Below, in pieces: positions 32,080 to 45,884 of a stretch of DNA of 64,000 nucleotides. The stretch is taken from assembly GCF_004027225.2 (NCBI RefSeq), contig NC_044283.2, forward strand, positions 10,000,992 to 10,064,991, given 5' to 3'. How positions within the stretch are numbered: the first letter of the stretch is position 1; every line of letters begins with the position of its first letter. A program made the position numbers and the translations under genes. The notes beneath the pieces are model-generated. The model did not search any database, was not told where the DNA came from, and worked only from the letters and a program-made list of their open reading frames with translations. This stretch comes from Strigops habroptila. Its lineage: Eukaryota > Chordata > Aves > Psittaciformes > Psittacidae.

Positions 32080-35000
32080 TGGTAGTACCAACTTAAAGAG
32101 TTTCTGTCATGCTAGGCTGGAGTTGGCAGGGAGCATCATCAGTTGTGTTGGCATGACTGTCTGTGGATCTGTGTAACAAACAGGAATATTTAATTTTGTA
32201 AACTATAGTTTATTGTTAGTAGAGGTGAGGGGGGAGCCTGCTGCAATTTGGGAGCTGCAAGAGTGGTCAGAGATACATGCAAAGAGCTTGCACAGCTGCT
32301 CAAAATAATACTATATGGAACTACTGCCTAACCTGTTTATCAGTTATAATTACTTCAAAGAGCCATCCTTTTTCTTCTGTCTTGAAAGAACTAGATATGT
32401 GCAAGTCACCTTGTATTGGAATGTTTTTTTCTTTTTGTCCCACTGCTTGTCCCACTAAGATAAGCCATGTGCTTCTTCACTCCATCTGTCTTGCTAATAC
32501 ATGAAGTACAACTTTTTCCACTTTATCATTTGTACTTTTCTTGTAAACCTTTCTTGTTACCAGACATAAATTGTTCTCACTTGGACACATTTACAAACTG
32601 CTGCTATATCAGCCCCCCTCTGGGGACTTTTGTTTTCAAATGCTTTTCTTGTCAGGCAGATTAGTAAGTAGCACATCTGCAAGGCAAAATAAACAGGTAA
32701 AAAATTAAATAAGAATAATTAAAAATATGTATTTGAAGGGAAAGACTATAGTTTGGTCAATGATTGATGGTTATTTCAGGGGAATGTATTTGCACTTGCC
32801 ATCTCCTGTTAGCCTAAGGAAAAGGGGTGATCTAGTCACATGTTAAAATAAAATTATGCAGACCTATTAATTGTCCTGCTTTGTCTCTTATGATTTATAT
32901 ATCTAACTGGTATTTCAGTCCATGATAGTTCATAATTTTTGCTTTGTTATAAGAATAGAAGGAGGAATGTTGTTTTTTAGAGCATCAGTGTGTTAATTCC
33001 TTTAATCCTTTGTTGTGTTTCCTCTCCATCTGCCAAATCATAACAGGATAAAGGCTTTTAGAGATATGCTCTTTTGTACTTTCACCATAATAGTAGTAGC
33101 AGGGTTGTAAGTATCAGTATTACAAAATTCAGAGGATGTATTGCTGTAGCACATGCTTTTCACTAATAACTTGTTTTCACAAATTTCTGTGCTTTTCTGT
33201 TTGTTTCTGGATTCTTAAAATGAAAACACTTAGTGAAATATCAGATGGACTTTAGTTTCTAATACAGGTCTGTGAAAGGACTTCTTAGATTTTCTTGAAT
33301 ATTTAGATATTTTTAGAGTTTTATTTTATAGATTCAGCAACACAGTTTTTCCAGAATGGAATCTTAAGGATATGATATTAAGTAGTTCTAGAGTTTACAG
33401 GCAATCTGTGTTTAAACACCCCACAGCCCAGTGTTGATGTAGCAAATTTCAGTGTTTTAGTTTGGCAGCTAACAATGAACAGGACAGCATTTTGTTGGTC
33501 CTGTAGTATAGTGTTTTGAAATTTTTTTAGGTTCATTTAATGTTTTTTAGTATCTGTTTAATAGTGTAATAAGGGCTTTTAGAAGTAGTGTTTTTATAGC
33601 TAATAGACTGCAAAATTTACATTAATATTAGTCATTGCAGTAGCAATCTCTCTTTGCCCCAATACTGTGGATTTCTTTAGCCATGCTGATTAGTACATTA
33701 CAGTTGCAATGGCTGTTCTGTCTTCAAGTCTTGGAAGCTTTTATTTCCAGCTCTTCAGAGTCCCTTGGAAACCATTTCCCAAAATGATGCTGTTACTTGC
33801 TTAAGTTACATGATTCTTTATTTGTGTGTATGCAAGGCAATTTTTCAGGTCAATCTGCAGAAAGAGGTTTGCCTTCATAGTCTGAATGTCTGGAACAGAG
33901 TCAAGAAAACATGAAAAGGGAAAGGGGAAACTTCTCAGCATCATTACCAGGAAATTAAATACTTTGTGAACTGCAGTCTTTTCCTTCCAATTTTTTTTTT
34001 TTTAAACAATGTCTTCCTTAACTTCCTAGATTCTTAATTTGATTCTTCAGACCAAGAAAGAGATTTTTGTCATCTGAAAACGTTTTCCTAATTGCAGTTG
34101 TTATCCAAATGTGTTGGGGAAATGGTTAGCTCTGTGAATTTTTATGTTTTGTAATTGTTTCTTAAACACTATTTTATTCTCAAGGTCTCTTTTTCCCTGC
34201 TCTTATCTTTACCTTTACATACAGTGCTCAGGAGTGTTTTGTATAAGGATGTCAAAAACTGTAAACAAAAACTTTGATTGGATGCTAATTTACTGTTCTT
34301 TTTCTATTACCACACAATTTGCAAGTATTTTTGTCCACTCTTTCTCTTTGTTATATTTCTGACCACAAATAGGTAAACAGCATTTGCTTCTGAAATGGGG
34401 CATCTGGTGATAATTAATCTTATCTAGAATCTGCTTCTCAGTGGAATCTAATTAGATTTGTCTTCAGGCAGTTTGTTCCTCTTCCTTCAATTTGTAATGT
34501 TACTGTTTCAAGATTTTTTTGAGTGTGTGTTCTCTAGTTGTATATTTTAATCTTCCAGAATTGTATACAGCAATCTCTGCTATTCAAACATATGCTGGAT
34601 GGTTTGTATTCTTTTTGAGCTGAATGAGAAAGAAAAGCAAAAGTGTATTTGTTATTCAAAATAGATCTGACTGCTATTGATAGTATTTTGCCTTTGTTTC
34701 CTTTCACCATTTTTCTTTTATGAAAGATGAAGTCCTCTGAGGGTTGCATCTTATTTTGAGAAATACATGAAAGACCATCAAGCCAGTAATAGCTACACCA
34801 GTTCATTAGTTTCAAAATACCAGTTGTACTTGCACTAATGATGCCATTAATTTCACTGATTTTAGAATTTGCTGAGCTGTTTGCACTCTGCTAGGTTTTT
34901 TTGCTAATTCACAGATTAAAAACTTAAAAAAATCAAAACTAGCGTGGTCATACCTGACTAGTGAAACCTAGTGGCTGTACACATATATCAATGCTATTTT

Positions 35001-36989
35001 AGCAGGTATATACCATACAGGAGGAGTCATGTTAGTGTTTTGGTATGTTATGTAGTAACAGTAATGGATACTGCTGAATTTAGTCAGGGGTTAATGTGGA
35101 GTTCACTGTTGAACACAGATTACTGAATTAGGTATAAGCTTTCAGTCCAGCCAGGGAAGACTGCTGTAACTGTAAGGCATGAGCCAAGTGGGAACCACCT
35201 CAGTGGTACCTGCCTGGATGAACTTTCAAAAGTCGCTCAAAAACCCAGGAACTATCCTTATTCCTGGGGGTGCTATCTGTGAACGTTTACAGAGAACATC
35301 TTTCCTGGCCGCACATGTAGTTGATGATTTTAGCAAAAGCCATCTTTGCTTGTTTATACTGTACTTTTTAAACATTTTCTTAAAAACCTTAGAAGCTAAT
35401 CTCCAGTTGCCAGATTCTGAATTTTCCTTAGAACCTGCCCAATTTTCTTCTCAACCAATTAAAAAAAACCCTTAGTATATTGGAAATTTCATATAAAAAT
35501 GTATCACTTTTAATACTGAATGAATAAGTTGGAGTCTCAGCCTGTTGCAGTGATAAACTCTGCTACATACTTTGGATCGAGATTCCTGTATGCTGTGTTA
35601 TGTCTTGACATTTCTGAGAGCTTGTAAACAGAATGTGTTGTGAATGCTGGTGGCAGTCAGAGCCCTGTTGCTAAAGAATAGTGTTTACTCAGTGGGAATA
35701 AGCAAACAGGCAGATACCTTCTGCTGGATCCCTTTTTTTTTATTGCAGTAAGAAGGCTGTATAATATTTTCAATGTTCTTCTCTACTCACCGCTTGCATG
35801 AGATTAAAAGAATATGAAATTTATGATTGTTTGGTTAATGTGATGTATATAGACTTTCAAATAAGTGATCAAAGGGATACCAAAGTATTTCAGAATTGAA
35901 AGCACAGCAACCTTCCCAAAGAAAGAAATAAATACAAATATAAAATTTAATAAAATGCAAATATGAAATTTAATAAGCAATTATAAAAGGACAAATACAT
36001 ATATTTTTAAGCTTACTGTGATGAAGAAAGATGCTGAAATGAAATAGAAGAAAATTTACTCTGCATTAAAAGCATTTACTTTCTAGAGCAAAAAAGCATC
36101 AGAAGGCAGGAAGGAATTTTCTCCACACTGAAAGTTACAGTGAAAGAAATCCAGAATTTCAGGCACATAATCACAAGTTTTCATAATTCAGTGAGTTTAT
36201 GTACATCTGCTTAGCACCAGTCACTGTGTGCCTACTCTTAGGTTTAAGCTTACACTTGCCATTTGGCATAAGCCAAATATGTACATGCTGAGCTGTCATA
36301 GCTTATCTGACGTCTGGTGACTTTTTAAGGAGAAAGAGTATTACTATGGGGAAAAGAGAAAGCCATTAGACATAATTATTGCAGCACCAATTCTAGTCAT
36401 GGAACATCCAAGTGAGGTAGTTTCTTTCTTCGGGGCAAAAGTTCCCGCATTTTGTACTCTGTGATTTAAAATGTTGGACTTCACACTAGCAAGCCTTTTT
36501 AAAAGACAAAAAAAATCAGTGAAAGTAAGATTTTTAGAAGTGTGGAGAAAAATTCCAACAGCAGCTGGGTGAGATGATCTCTAGGATGTTAATTTCCTCC
36601 AGGAAGACACAGATTTTGTCATTCTATATGGTTTCCAGTTAAGACAGTAAAGAGCTAGGTTTGTCTTGCTTTTAATTAAGCCCTGTCTGTTCATACTGTC
36701 ATGTAGCATATGTACACTTTAGGAACTGATGACTCATGTTTGTATGGTAACTTAATTCTGAATATTTATGATATTTGATTTGAGACTGGAAAAGTCAATA
36801 CATGATTTTACAGGGGAATGGGAAGTGACCAGCTTGTGTTGAAACTGTGGTCCTGTTACAGGTTTGCAAATCCATATCCTTGGAATTCTGTACCTACCAA
36901 TGCTTACAATTCAGGTGCTGTCACTATGATCAGCAATGTACTAAAGCTGAATAAGTAAAGTAATAATACATATTTTCTGTTTTGTTTAG

Positions 36990-37109
36990 GGTGCAAAATT
37001 TGGACATCCAATGGGATTAAATCAGGCTCCTCCCCCACGTTCTTCTGTTCGAAGATCATTTGGAAGATCTAAGCGATTTAGTATTACTCGTTCTCTGGAT
37101 GACCTTGAG
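36990..37109 (+). CDS. RGS12: RGS12 coding exon 3 (residues 620-659)
   Basis: 120 bp, phase 0 at both ends, between tttgtttag and gag|gtaaat. It encodes 40 residues that begin GAKFGHPMG and end RSKRFSITRSLDDLE, a conserved RGS12 linker between the PTB and RGS domains. Basic-Ser motifs (RRSFGRS, KRFSIT, TRSL) look like substrates for basophilic kinases or 14-3-3 binding, which is inference. Since 120 is divisible by three, skipping this exon would keep the reading frame. The join DKK|GAKF is consistent with RGS12. Confidence 0.95.
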
Positions 37110-37691
37110 GTAAATAACTTACACTTAACGCTTTGAGTCTTAGAGAGGAACCTACAGTAGTTAATGCTGATCATTAATGAGAGAAAGTATTATCTATAGT
37201 GTAATAAAGTTACTAATCACCATATGACATTTAGGTGAGGGGAATACAGGTTTCATGTATCACCTGACTTTTTCAATGTTTCTTTAGTAGTTTACCTTGG
37301 TGCTGGCAGTGGCTGTTCTTTCTGTGGTGAATTTTGACAGCTGGTCATATAATGCAAAACAATACAGTTTTGCTGATCAAAATGTTCATCATATCTTAGA
37401 AATCATGTCATGGTATCCTATAAAAAAATCAAATGCTCATCATGTTCTTTTTTTCATTCAGCTGATGATCGTTACATTGAGGACATTTTGGGGGGTTAAA
37501 TTTGTTGCTGGACCAGGCTCTTCATAAAACTTCCTAAGAATGTTACTCACTGAGTATGGAAAAGTTTTTAAAAATACTTAAATATGTTTTTCCTCCTCGT
37601 ATGTCAACAGTTGATAAAAGAGAGTTCCTAATCAACTTGGTGTTGGTTATGGGATATTGTTCTCTGAATGTAATATGATAATGCTATTTCA

Positions 37692-38110
37692 CATAGAATC
37701 ATAGAATCATAGAATAGTTAGAGTTGGAAAGGACCTTACAATCATCTAGTTCCAACCCCCCTGCCGTGGGCAGGGACACCTCGCACTAAACCATGTCGCC
37801 CAAGGCTCTGTCCAACCTGGCCTTGAACACCGCCAGAGATGGAGCATTCACAACTTCCTTGGGCAACCCATTCCAGTGCCTCACCACCGTCGCTGTAAAG
37901 AACTTCTTCTTTATATCTAATCTAAACTTCCCCTGTTTAAGTTTGAACCTGTTACCCCTTGTCCTACCAGTACAGCCTCTGATGAAGAGTCCCCCCCCAG
38001 CATCCTTATAGGCCCCCTTTAGATCCTGGAAGACTGCTATGAGGTCTCCACGCAGCCTTCTCTTATCCAGGCTGAACAGCCCCAACTTTCTCAGCCTGTC
38101 TACGTACATC
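37692..38110 (-). mobile_element. CR1 3' fragment, antisense
   Basis: The low-coordinate end has three 8-bp terminal repeats (catagaatcatagaatcata) and then gagttggaaaggacctta. The minus strand encodes the CR1 C-terminal part ([41 protein letters not shown]) for about 105 codons without a stop. Homology stops near 38110, inside ORF2. Confidence 0.94.
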
Positions 38111-39870
38111 TGGTATAACATCAGCTGATGCCTGGGCCTTAGTGGCCAAACCTCATCAATTTTGTTGAAAACAAGGAATGCAAAGCTGTCTGAATTTAAA
38201 AAGCTGCTCTGCTAAGAGCCTTCCTCAACCATCTGTAAGAATATGGCTTCTTTATATCTTCTTCTCTGGTGTGCTTCCTTGGGAAAACCTGACCTGTAGC
38301 GATGTGAAGGTGAATGGAGGAATTTTACCCTTACCCCTCTGTCATGCTTATCTTGAAAGAAGGTTTGTGGTTGGGGAGAAACAAAAATATATGCAGAGCT
38401 CTTGGCATAAGAACCATGTAATACGTATTATACCTCTCTTCAGCATGGGAGGGAATGTGGCACAGTAAGTCCTCTACATGGGAAGGAGGTGTTTAAAAAG
38501 TGTTTGTGATGGGTGGAGGAAAGAAGGAGATATTCTGAGTTTCCTGCTGTGGGAAAATGTAGGAAGAATGGCATTTCACTGACTCTGAACTAAAGCAAAG
38601 GGGAGCTCAGAGCACTGGATTTTTAGGGAACAGAATATATGGAAGGAGCTTCTGGCGTGCTTAGGGAATGCAGGTAGGAACTGTAATTACTTATTTCTTA
38701 GATGTTTTAAAGAACGTTTTTCATTGTGGTCTATTTCTATCTTGTCTGAAGCTTTTAAGTGTCTTGCTTTTTTTTTTTCTAGTCATAGAAAATACTTTTT
38801 AATTTCTTTGCACTCAACTTTAATACAGTAAGTGTATAACTTTAACAGAGCAAGATCCTCTGGATAAAGCTGTTTGGGACCTGTCTAGCTACATTTTCTT
38901 AATCAGAAAACAGTGATTCTTCTGAATTAAAAAAAGGTTGCTACTGTGTATTACTAGTTTTGACAGAATTTCTGATCGCAGTAGGAGAGAATCCTCTCAG
39001 AATATCTAACAGCCTAGTGCTAGTAATTCATGTGCAATAGGAAAACCAGTTCACACCACATTCTTCCGGATTGAAATTTCGTACAGATTTATGTGCACGT
39101 CTCGTATCTGAGAAAGTGTTTTAAACACCAAAGATATAATTTAATTTCTGTTGTTGGAGCTGGTTTACATGTATAAATATTCATTAAAATAGAGACTTGA
39201 TACTTTCCATTAATTTCAGAGAGATGTTATAGTGACTGGCCTAAAAAGTCAAATTTTCTCCAGTATGTCTTATTTAGTATTCAGCAATGTATATAAATTC
39301 GAGTAGCACCAACAGGAGGGATCTAGAGGCTCTCTGTGTTACCAGTGTCCTAGTTCTTAAAGCTGTTACTTTGGATGGGGAAACTTACATTCTAGGTCAG
39401 GATATGAATTGGACAAAGAAGCAATCTGTATTAAAATCTGTATTGGGATGATTGCCCTTACTACATGCAACTATTTGGGTGTGGACTGCTCTCTGTCAAT
39501 TTGTTCTTTTGACTTTGAAGTCTCTTTTTTTCCCTCTGCATGCCATAAGAGGATGATATGCTAGCCACCAGGAGAAATACCTATCCAGAGAAGAACTTAA
39601 AAAACTCCATAAATCAAAGTAAAATAGTTGTGAGGTGTTTTGATTTTGGTTCTAACTTTAACATTGCTACTGCAGCACTTTTCCCAAGTACTGTTATACT
39701 AAGTGTACTAGAACACAATGTTGTTAGTACATGTTTAGATTATTTCAGGCCATCTATTTAGAGTTGCTGGAAGAAGAAATAACAATACCAGGAAATTCTT
39801 AGAGACTCCACCTTTGGAATAATGATCATGAGTGTATTATATAGGCTACTTGTTTTGCATTTATCTTAGT

Positions 39871-39965
39871 TATCTTAGCAGAATGGATAAAGTACTAACC
39901 CAAACATGAACTTGGAAAATTAATATGCTTCTCTGAGCTTGTGGGTTTGATTCCTGCTGGCATCT
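39871..39965 (+). repeat. tRNA-derived SINE remnant (candidate)
   Basis: An A-box-like tagcagaatgg (39876-39886) and a B-box-like ggtttgattcc (39944-39954) resemble the internal RNA polymerase III promoter of a tRNA-derived SINE. Their spacing of about 57 bp between boxes and the lack of a cloverleaf argue against a real tRNA gene. The family is unassigned. Confidence 0.42.
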
Positions 39966-42900
39966 AACTTAGTCTTCTAAATTGAGCAGTATAAGTAGGT
40001 TCCGTGCAGTTTCTTTTGTGGGCATATGCTGAACACTTTTCATTTGCTTATGGGTCTGAAAAAGGCTGTGTATGGATCTTTTGTGAATGTATGAACTTCC
40101 TCGTCTCGTCCTTGGAGCTGTGGTGTGTGAAATAGCAGCCGTCGGTTCTGCTGTCTTCTGCCATAAGGTGGCGTGATTTCTTTGCAGTTTCTGTTTTTTT
40201 AATCTATGCAAGAATAAAGCATATTAATATATATTATTTTAATAAATAAAACAAATGATTGGAAGAAAATATTTCACTTTTAAATTGTTAGATTATGGCT
40301 GGCTGTACATTTACAGACAATATTCTTATCAGGTTAGAATTAGCTCTGATGATAGTTGCCCTCCCCTTAAATATTTTCCTCTTACCTGCCGAAGCTGTAT
40401 TAAACATAGAAGAAACCAGACAAGTTTGTAGGATTAACCTATAGATACTGTTTTTACTAATAGAACCTGTAGGCAAGATTATGTGAAATTTACAGTGATT
40501 GAAAGAGGATGAGAATGCAAAAATAGTAGGTGCAGTTATACTATGACTATGGTACAGAAAATGTCTCATAAAATGTGCAATTTTATCTCTGAACTGGGGA
40601 AATTGTGCTTGTTCACACCAAAGCTGAATATGACTATCTTGTAAGTTGGAACTGCAGTCAGAAAATCAGAATGTCTGGTATATAGCTTACTTATGTTGTT
40701 TTCACAAGAAACGCATTTAGAACTTTTTATTAGATTACAAGAAATCTGGTTTTATTAACAGCAGATTCCTATTTTGTGTGTAGTAGTACATTTTCCTATG
40801 TGGCTCATTTGTCGTTATGAAATAGTGTCCATTATAGGCATGTTAAAATTCCATGATTTCCATCAATTTTACTTTATAGCATGTTTGCTGGTTCATATTT
40901 GCAAGGTGTAGCTTAAGATAAATGAAACTTGCCATGATTTAGGATTATTTAAGTTTCTGAGCATGATCCTATCTTTATTCCTACTTTTCTTCCCTGTAGC
41001 TAAGTGTCACTGCTCTCATCCTCTTGCATGATTCTGTCCTGGCAAAGATATTGTTTACAGATTTATAAACACGTTAAAGGTGAATTTGTGAGACTGCAGA
41101 GACTAGGACACTGTCTTTGTAAAAAAATTACATTAAACAGATAATCCTTTTACTCTTTAACAATTTTGGAACCATATTCCATAACACTTACAACTGAAAG
41201 TCATTTGTTGAAATGACCTACATAGTTTAATTTTTCTTGAGGTCTGTAAAAATGGGGGACCCTTGCCATTTTCCCTTGAAGTCAACAAATTTAGGTTCCT
41301 CCTTGACAAGGAGAACATTCAAAGCAGTTGTTTTTCCTGAAAATCTTTGTGGCACTTGTACTTTTGGTATTACTCTGTGCTTAAAAATAAGGCAGAATAG
41401 CATCATGAGGGGCATAATACCTTAGGCAAACAAGTGTCATGTTCTTTGAATATTGTTAAATACTCTTTCAACATAGAGATCCTTTTAAAATTAAAGACTA
41501 TTTAACTCTTTTAACTAAATATCAGGACAAAAGAGAGAGCTGTTGATGGTTTTCTTTTTGTCCTCACCTTGTTTTGGAAACCTTAAAGCTATATCCTGTA
41601 TGAAAAAGAACATTTGTTGGAGCAAATTTTTAGAGTTTAGTAATGTTTTCAAAGTTGGAATGTATCATATATTCCCTTTAAAAATCAGTGTGAGGACTTT
41701 TGTTAGAATGTTCTGTCTTAATAATAACCATTAATAACGTAGTAGTATTAGCTGTTATTATAGATAATAATGCTTGATTTTTTTTTTTTCCTGTTTTGTT
41801 AATTCCACTGAAGCAACTTTTTTTTACATTTCATCTGTTAATTGAAAGCACACAACACATCTCTTTGGTATGAGGTTTTTATACTAATGAATGACATGTC
41901 TCTGCTGGATATTAGCTTTGGCATCTGTGGGTGGCAAAACCCCCTAAATGCTCATTCGACTTAATAATGAGTTTTTAAGTAGGTACCTGTCTTTGTTTGA
42001 CTGATTTAAACAATCAGACAAAGCTTACACAGGGAGATAATAGCTTGTATTAGACCAACTAGTATACTGGGAGAATCAGATGGGAAGAGCTAAACATGCC
42101 CCTAACTTTTCCGACCCTGGTTGGTCTGATAAAAACTATTTAACTATTTAACTCTCCCTGCAGAGCTTGCTTTACTGATGTTCTTAGATCATCTCCACAG
42201 ACACAACGCTACCACTGCCCAGTATGATTATGTGATTTAGATCAAGAGGCCTCTTCATTCTCAGCTTATAATTGTGAATTTAAAAATATGTTTTTTTGTC
42301 TTAGGTTTCACTGCTTTTTTCAAGCTATGATAATTTGCCATGGGCTTCCAGTATACACAGGTTCTACCATGTATTACCTTTAAGCACTGGATCTTTTGTG
42401 TGTATTTTGTCCTATTTTCTATCTAAGTTGTAACTGACCAATTGACAGTTTTGCTGTCTGCAAATGTGGAGAAAAGGCCAGGTGTGAAATAAAACTGTGT
42501 GCAAGAATAAAATCTCCATTTCTATATGTAAAAGGTAGTTCTGTATTTCTAGCATGCTAATAATAGGGTTATTAAAGGGTTACTCCTGTCTCCTATATGG
42601 ATATTCTAAAGTCCAGCCCCTAACGCTGCTGTTTTCGATGCCCTATGGATCTGTGACCACAGTCTAGGGTCTTTGTTTCTGTTTTCCCTTTGCTAGAACC
42701 TGCCTGGTGTTGCTCGGTGCAGTAGCAGTGAATGATAGGTACCGTTTCTTGGAGTGTGCCACCAGGGGTCAGCTTTTAGGACAGTGCAAGTGTAAGATAT
42801 GCTTTTAATGATTTTAAAGCCACTTCCTATAATAGCTCAAGCCCTTTTAAACTATAATATCTAGCTTTGAATAGTGAAAGTTAGTTATGACAATAAACAT

Positions 42901-45007
42901 TGATTTCTTTACCTTGGATTAATGTGCCATATGTGGTCATGGAGCTGAGTATAAGGTTTTGAAAGCATCCAGTGGTTTCTGCCAGGCATTCTGCTCTGTT
43001 CAGGCCTTTGTCTGTTACAGTCCTGCTGGAATTGTTTACCTTCTGTGCTAGTAAGTGCTACAGTGCCAGGACACGAGGCAGGCAGGGGATTGCAATGGTT
43101 GTAATGTCACACTGTTAGAGTTGTCATTTGTGTGACTTTGTCCTGGGCCAATGTGTATTTTCAGATGTGGTTTAGAGGTTGGCCCTAATAGTTAGCATCA
43201 CTATGCCCAGCAGACAGTTTGGATGCAAACAACTTGATTGATAGGAGACTGGGAGAGCTTGGTGGTATGATAGGGGCCAGAAAGCACCAGCTGTCTTTGG
43301 AACTACAACAGTAGCTTATGGCGCTATTTATGTGACTAGTACAGATACAGCCACTGTGTCTGTGGGTTACTGTCATCTCATTCTGGGTGATGCTTGTGTT
43401 ATCCCTTAGAAATTTTTATTTGGTGTCATCATTCTTAGTATGTCTTAAAGACTTCCAACAGCATATTTTTTTTTCCACATTTGGTTCTCTAAACTGCTCT
43501 ATTAAGAATTTCAAACTCTTTAGCCTACTCTAAAGGATCTCCTTCAGGCTTGTACTTTGGCATGTGTGATCTTACCAGGTACTTTGGTTATATCCATTGT
43601 TACTCCCTAAAGAAGGAAAACGTCGTGCTAGCAGTATACATTTATTTTTTCCACAGATTAGGCAGTAGCATTAATGTTAGGCCTTTGCTGTTATTCTGTA
43701 CTGGCCATAATTTTTAAGAGATTACCAATATATATTCCTAAATCTTCCTTGCATTTGTAGACTTTATCATAGAAAGTTCTTATGCTTTTCACATTGATTT
43801 GTAAAGTACCTGACAAAGGTAGTTTGGTCAACAGATGAGTACAGTTGTGTGTAACCTCTTTATTGTGAACTAGAGATACTTATTTCTAGATACAATCCAG
43901 AATGTTAAAGTGTATGGGTTTTTTTCCAGACCCTGAGAATAATGGGATTTGTTTTCTGTTATTGCAATTGGTAAAATGACCATACTTTGGTAATTTTACT
44001 GTTTAGTCTTTTCTTCTGTCTTTGGGTTATTTTCTTTATTTCAGATTCTGGAGAAATCTGCCATGCATATTTGCATATAAAATGTGGAGTAGTCAGAGAA
44101 TGTGCTGAGAGCTGGATCTGATCTCTACTTTCTTTGTGAGATGCATATGGCAGTCCTCATCTTGTACTTTGGTGCCTGAGAAGGAACCAACAGTGTTGCC
44201 TATGATGGATTCCATAGGGAATTCAGTCCCCCTTTGTGCAAAGACAGTTGGCACTGTATGGAGAAGTTTCTCCCTAAGGAAGCAGTCAGTACATTGTCTG
44301 ACCCTGCCACTCAAGTGCTGTCCAAGCGTTATAGCCTCTGGGCTTGGCTCTCCAATGCAAGCCAATTTCTGTCATAGAACAAGAGGCACAGTATATGCTT
44401 TCATGGGCTAGATACGAACTTGTATTCTGCATAAATCCTCAGGCAGCAGGCATTACTTCTTGTCAGCAGCCAGTACTGCCATTCTTAAGATGTGTGATTA
44501 AATGGATGCAGGTGAATTCATAAGTTGTCAACATCTCTGATACAGTCACATTTGTAGAACTACAAGGATCAGCCAGGGTGAACAAGTTAAAATAACCACC
44601 TGAAGCTGCAGAGGGGTCATATCCCTTAATTCAGCAATATAAGGTATCAAACCTTGCTTTTGGCTCTAATCTTTTGGTTCTGGTTTCCTCGTGTAGTGAC
44701 GAGACAGTCAGTGCTCACAGAGCTGCAACTTTTGGTAGGTGGGCAATATCTCAAGGATGTCTTTCGCTGTAACCTTTGGTACCTAGCATTCTTTTAAAAT
44801 TGGGCTTACTCTCTTTTAACTGAAACTGTTTGCTCTTCTGGGTCTAATTCATGAGGCACATGACATTAAGGCAGAATAGTAGCTTACTGCACTGGGGTCT
44901 GTTACTGAAACACACGATTATTTGCCCCTTGAGGCTGGCCCTTGCTTCAGTTTCTTGTGTTACACTTGTTGATTCAAGAGTGTCTTTTAAGGCTCCTCCC
45001 AAGAAGG

Positions 45008-45884
45008 TGAGCAGTGAGGTGAAGTTACTCAAGGTAATAAGGACAAGAGCAGCCTCTGAAGATGAGGCTGCTTTTATAAGACTGAATGACTGGACAACAA
45101 AATGGCAGATGAGAATATATGCAGAGAAATGTAAAGCAATGCAAATGAGGCAAAATAACCCTAGCTTCATATATCAAATGATAGGTATGTCTCTGAGCTG
45201 TTCCTTCTCATAAGTGAGGTCTTTCAGATATAAGGGAGAGTTGCATGAAAGCACCAGCTTAGCACAGTCGCAGTGAAACAAAATCCTGCATTATGAATTG
45301 CCAGGGAAGGAATAGAGATAAAAAACACATAATGATTCTGTTGTAAACATCTCTGATTTGCCCACACTTCGTCTCTTTATTTCAAGAATGTTATGATATA
45401 TTAAAGTAGAAAATATTCAGGAAGGTATAAGAAAGAGTACAAAATCATGGGTGGCATAGAAAAGGAGTTGGGATTGACTTCTCCCTGTCTCCTTCAGGAT
45501 AAGAAGTCAGCCCCATTAATTAAAGGTAGCTGGAGCCAGGAGCAAAACAAACAACAGAAGAACGCGATTGTTCATGCAGGAGGTGAGTCGGTCTGTGGGA
45601 CGCCTCACCCCTGAGTGCTGTAGATGGAAGAAATTTGCATGTCCTGGGGGAAAGTGGTCAAGTATTTGGAAAAGAGAGCCACTGGGGATCATTAAGGAGA
45701 CAAGCCATGCCAGGTTCAGGAAATCTTCTGAACTAGAAATACCTGGAGTCTGGAGAATGTAATCAGGGAAATGTCCTATATGTTGCCCTGTGCTGCTCAT
45801 CAGTAGACATCCATGAGTGGCCTCTACTGGAAACATAATACTGGGTTTGATAAACCCATGTTCTGAACTGATTATGTTCTTAGA
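45008..45884 (+). mobile_element. Ancient CR1/L3-like LINE fossil
   Basis: At 45010-45185 one open frame encodes a reverse-transcriptase tail with LNDWTTKWQMRIYAEKCKAM, the hallmark 'DWxxKWQMxFNxxKCKVMH' segment found after the FADD box in vertebrate CR1/L3-like LINEs. Decayed sequence continues in the same order to 45480. At 45525-45700 is the 3' part (gtagctggagccaggagcaa, gtcggtctgtgggacgcct, ctgtagatggaagaaatttg). At 45819-45882 comes the 3' end: ggcctctactggaaacataa, tactgggtttgataaaccca, ctgaactgattatgttctta. This resembles the 'ggatactgggctagat...cttatgttctt' terminus of amniote CR1-like elements. It has no 8-bp ATTCTATG end, so it is not an avian-type CR1. The minus open frame 45516-45899 is its shadow. 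Confidence 0.7.

Larger units (their letters stand above)
21044..36989 (+). other. RGS12: RGS12 intron 2
   Basis: A 15.9-kb AT-rich intron from gtaaga to tgttttgtttag. It holds a TTTA microsatellite (24449-24471), an AT-rich palindromic tract (27896-28083) and two sense-strand CR1 tails. An AATAAA lies at 21340-21345, soon after exon 2. Open frames such as 21730-22164 (minus, 144 codons) have no recognisable family. I see no further exon in it. Confidence 0.8.

Noticed and set aside
39871..39965. A functional tRNA gene.
   Set aside because: The A and B boxes are too far apart and no cloverleaf with paired acceptor ends can be drawn.
44093..44411. Overlapping 90- and 91-codon frames on opposite strands.
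   Set aside because: Neither resembles a known protein; opposite-strand overlap suggests a locally stop-poor stretch.
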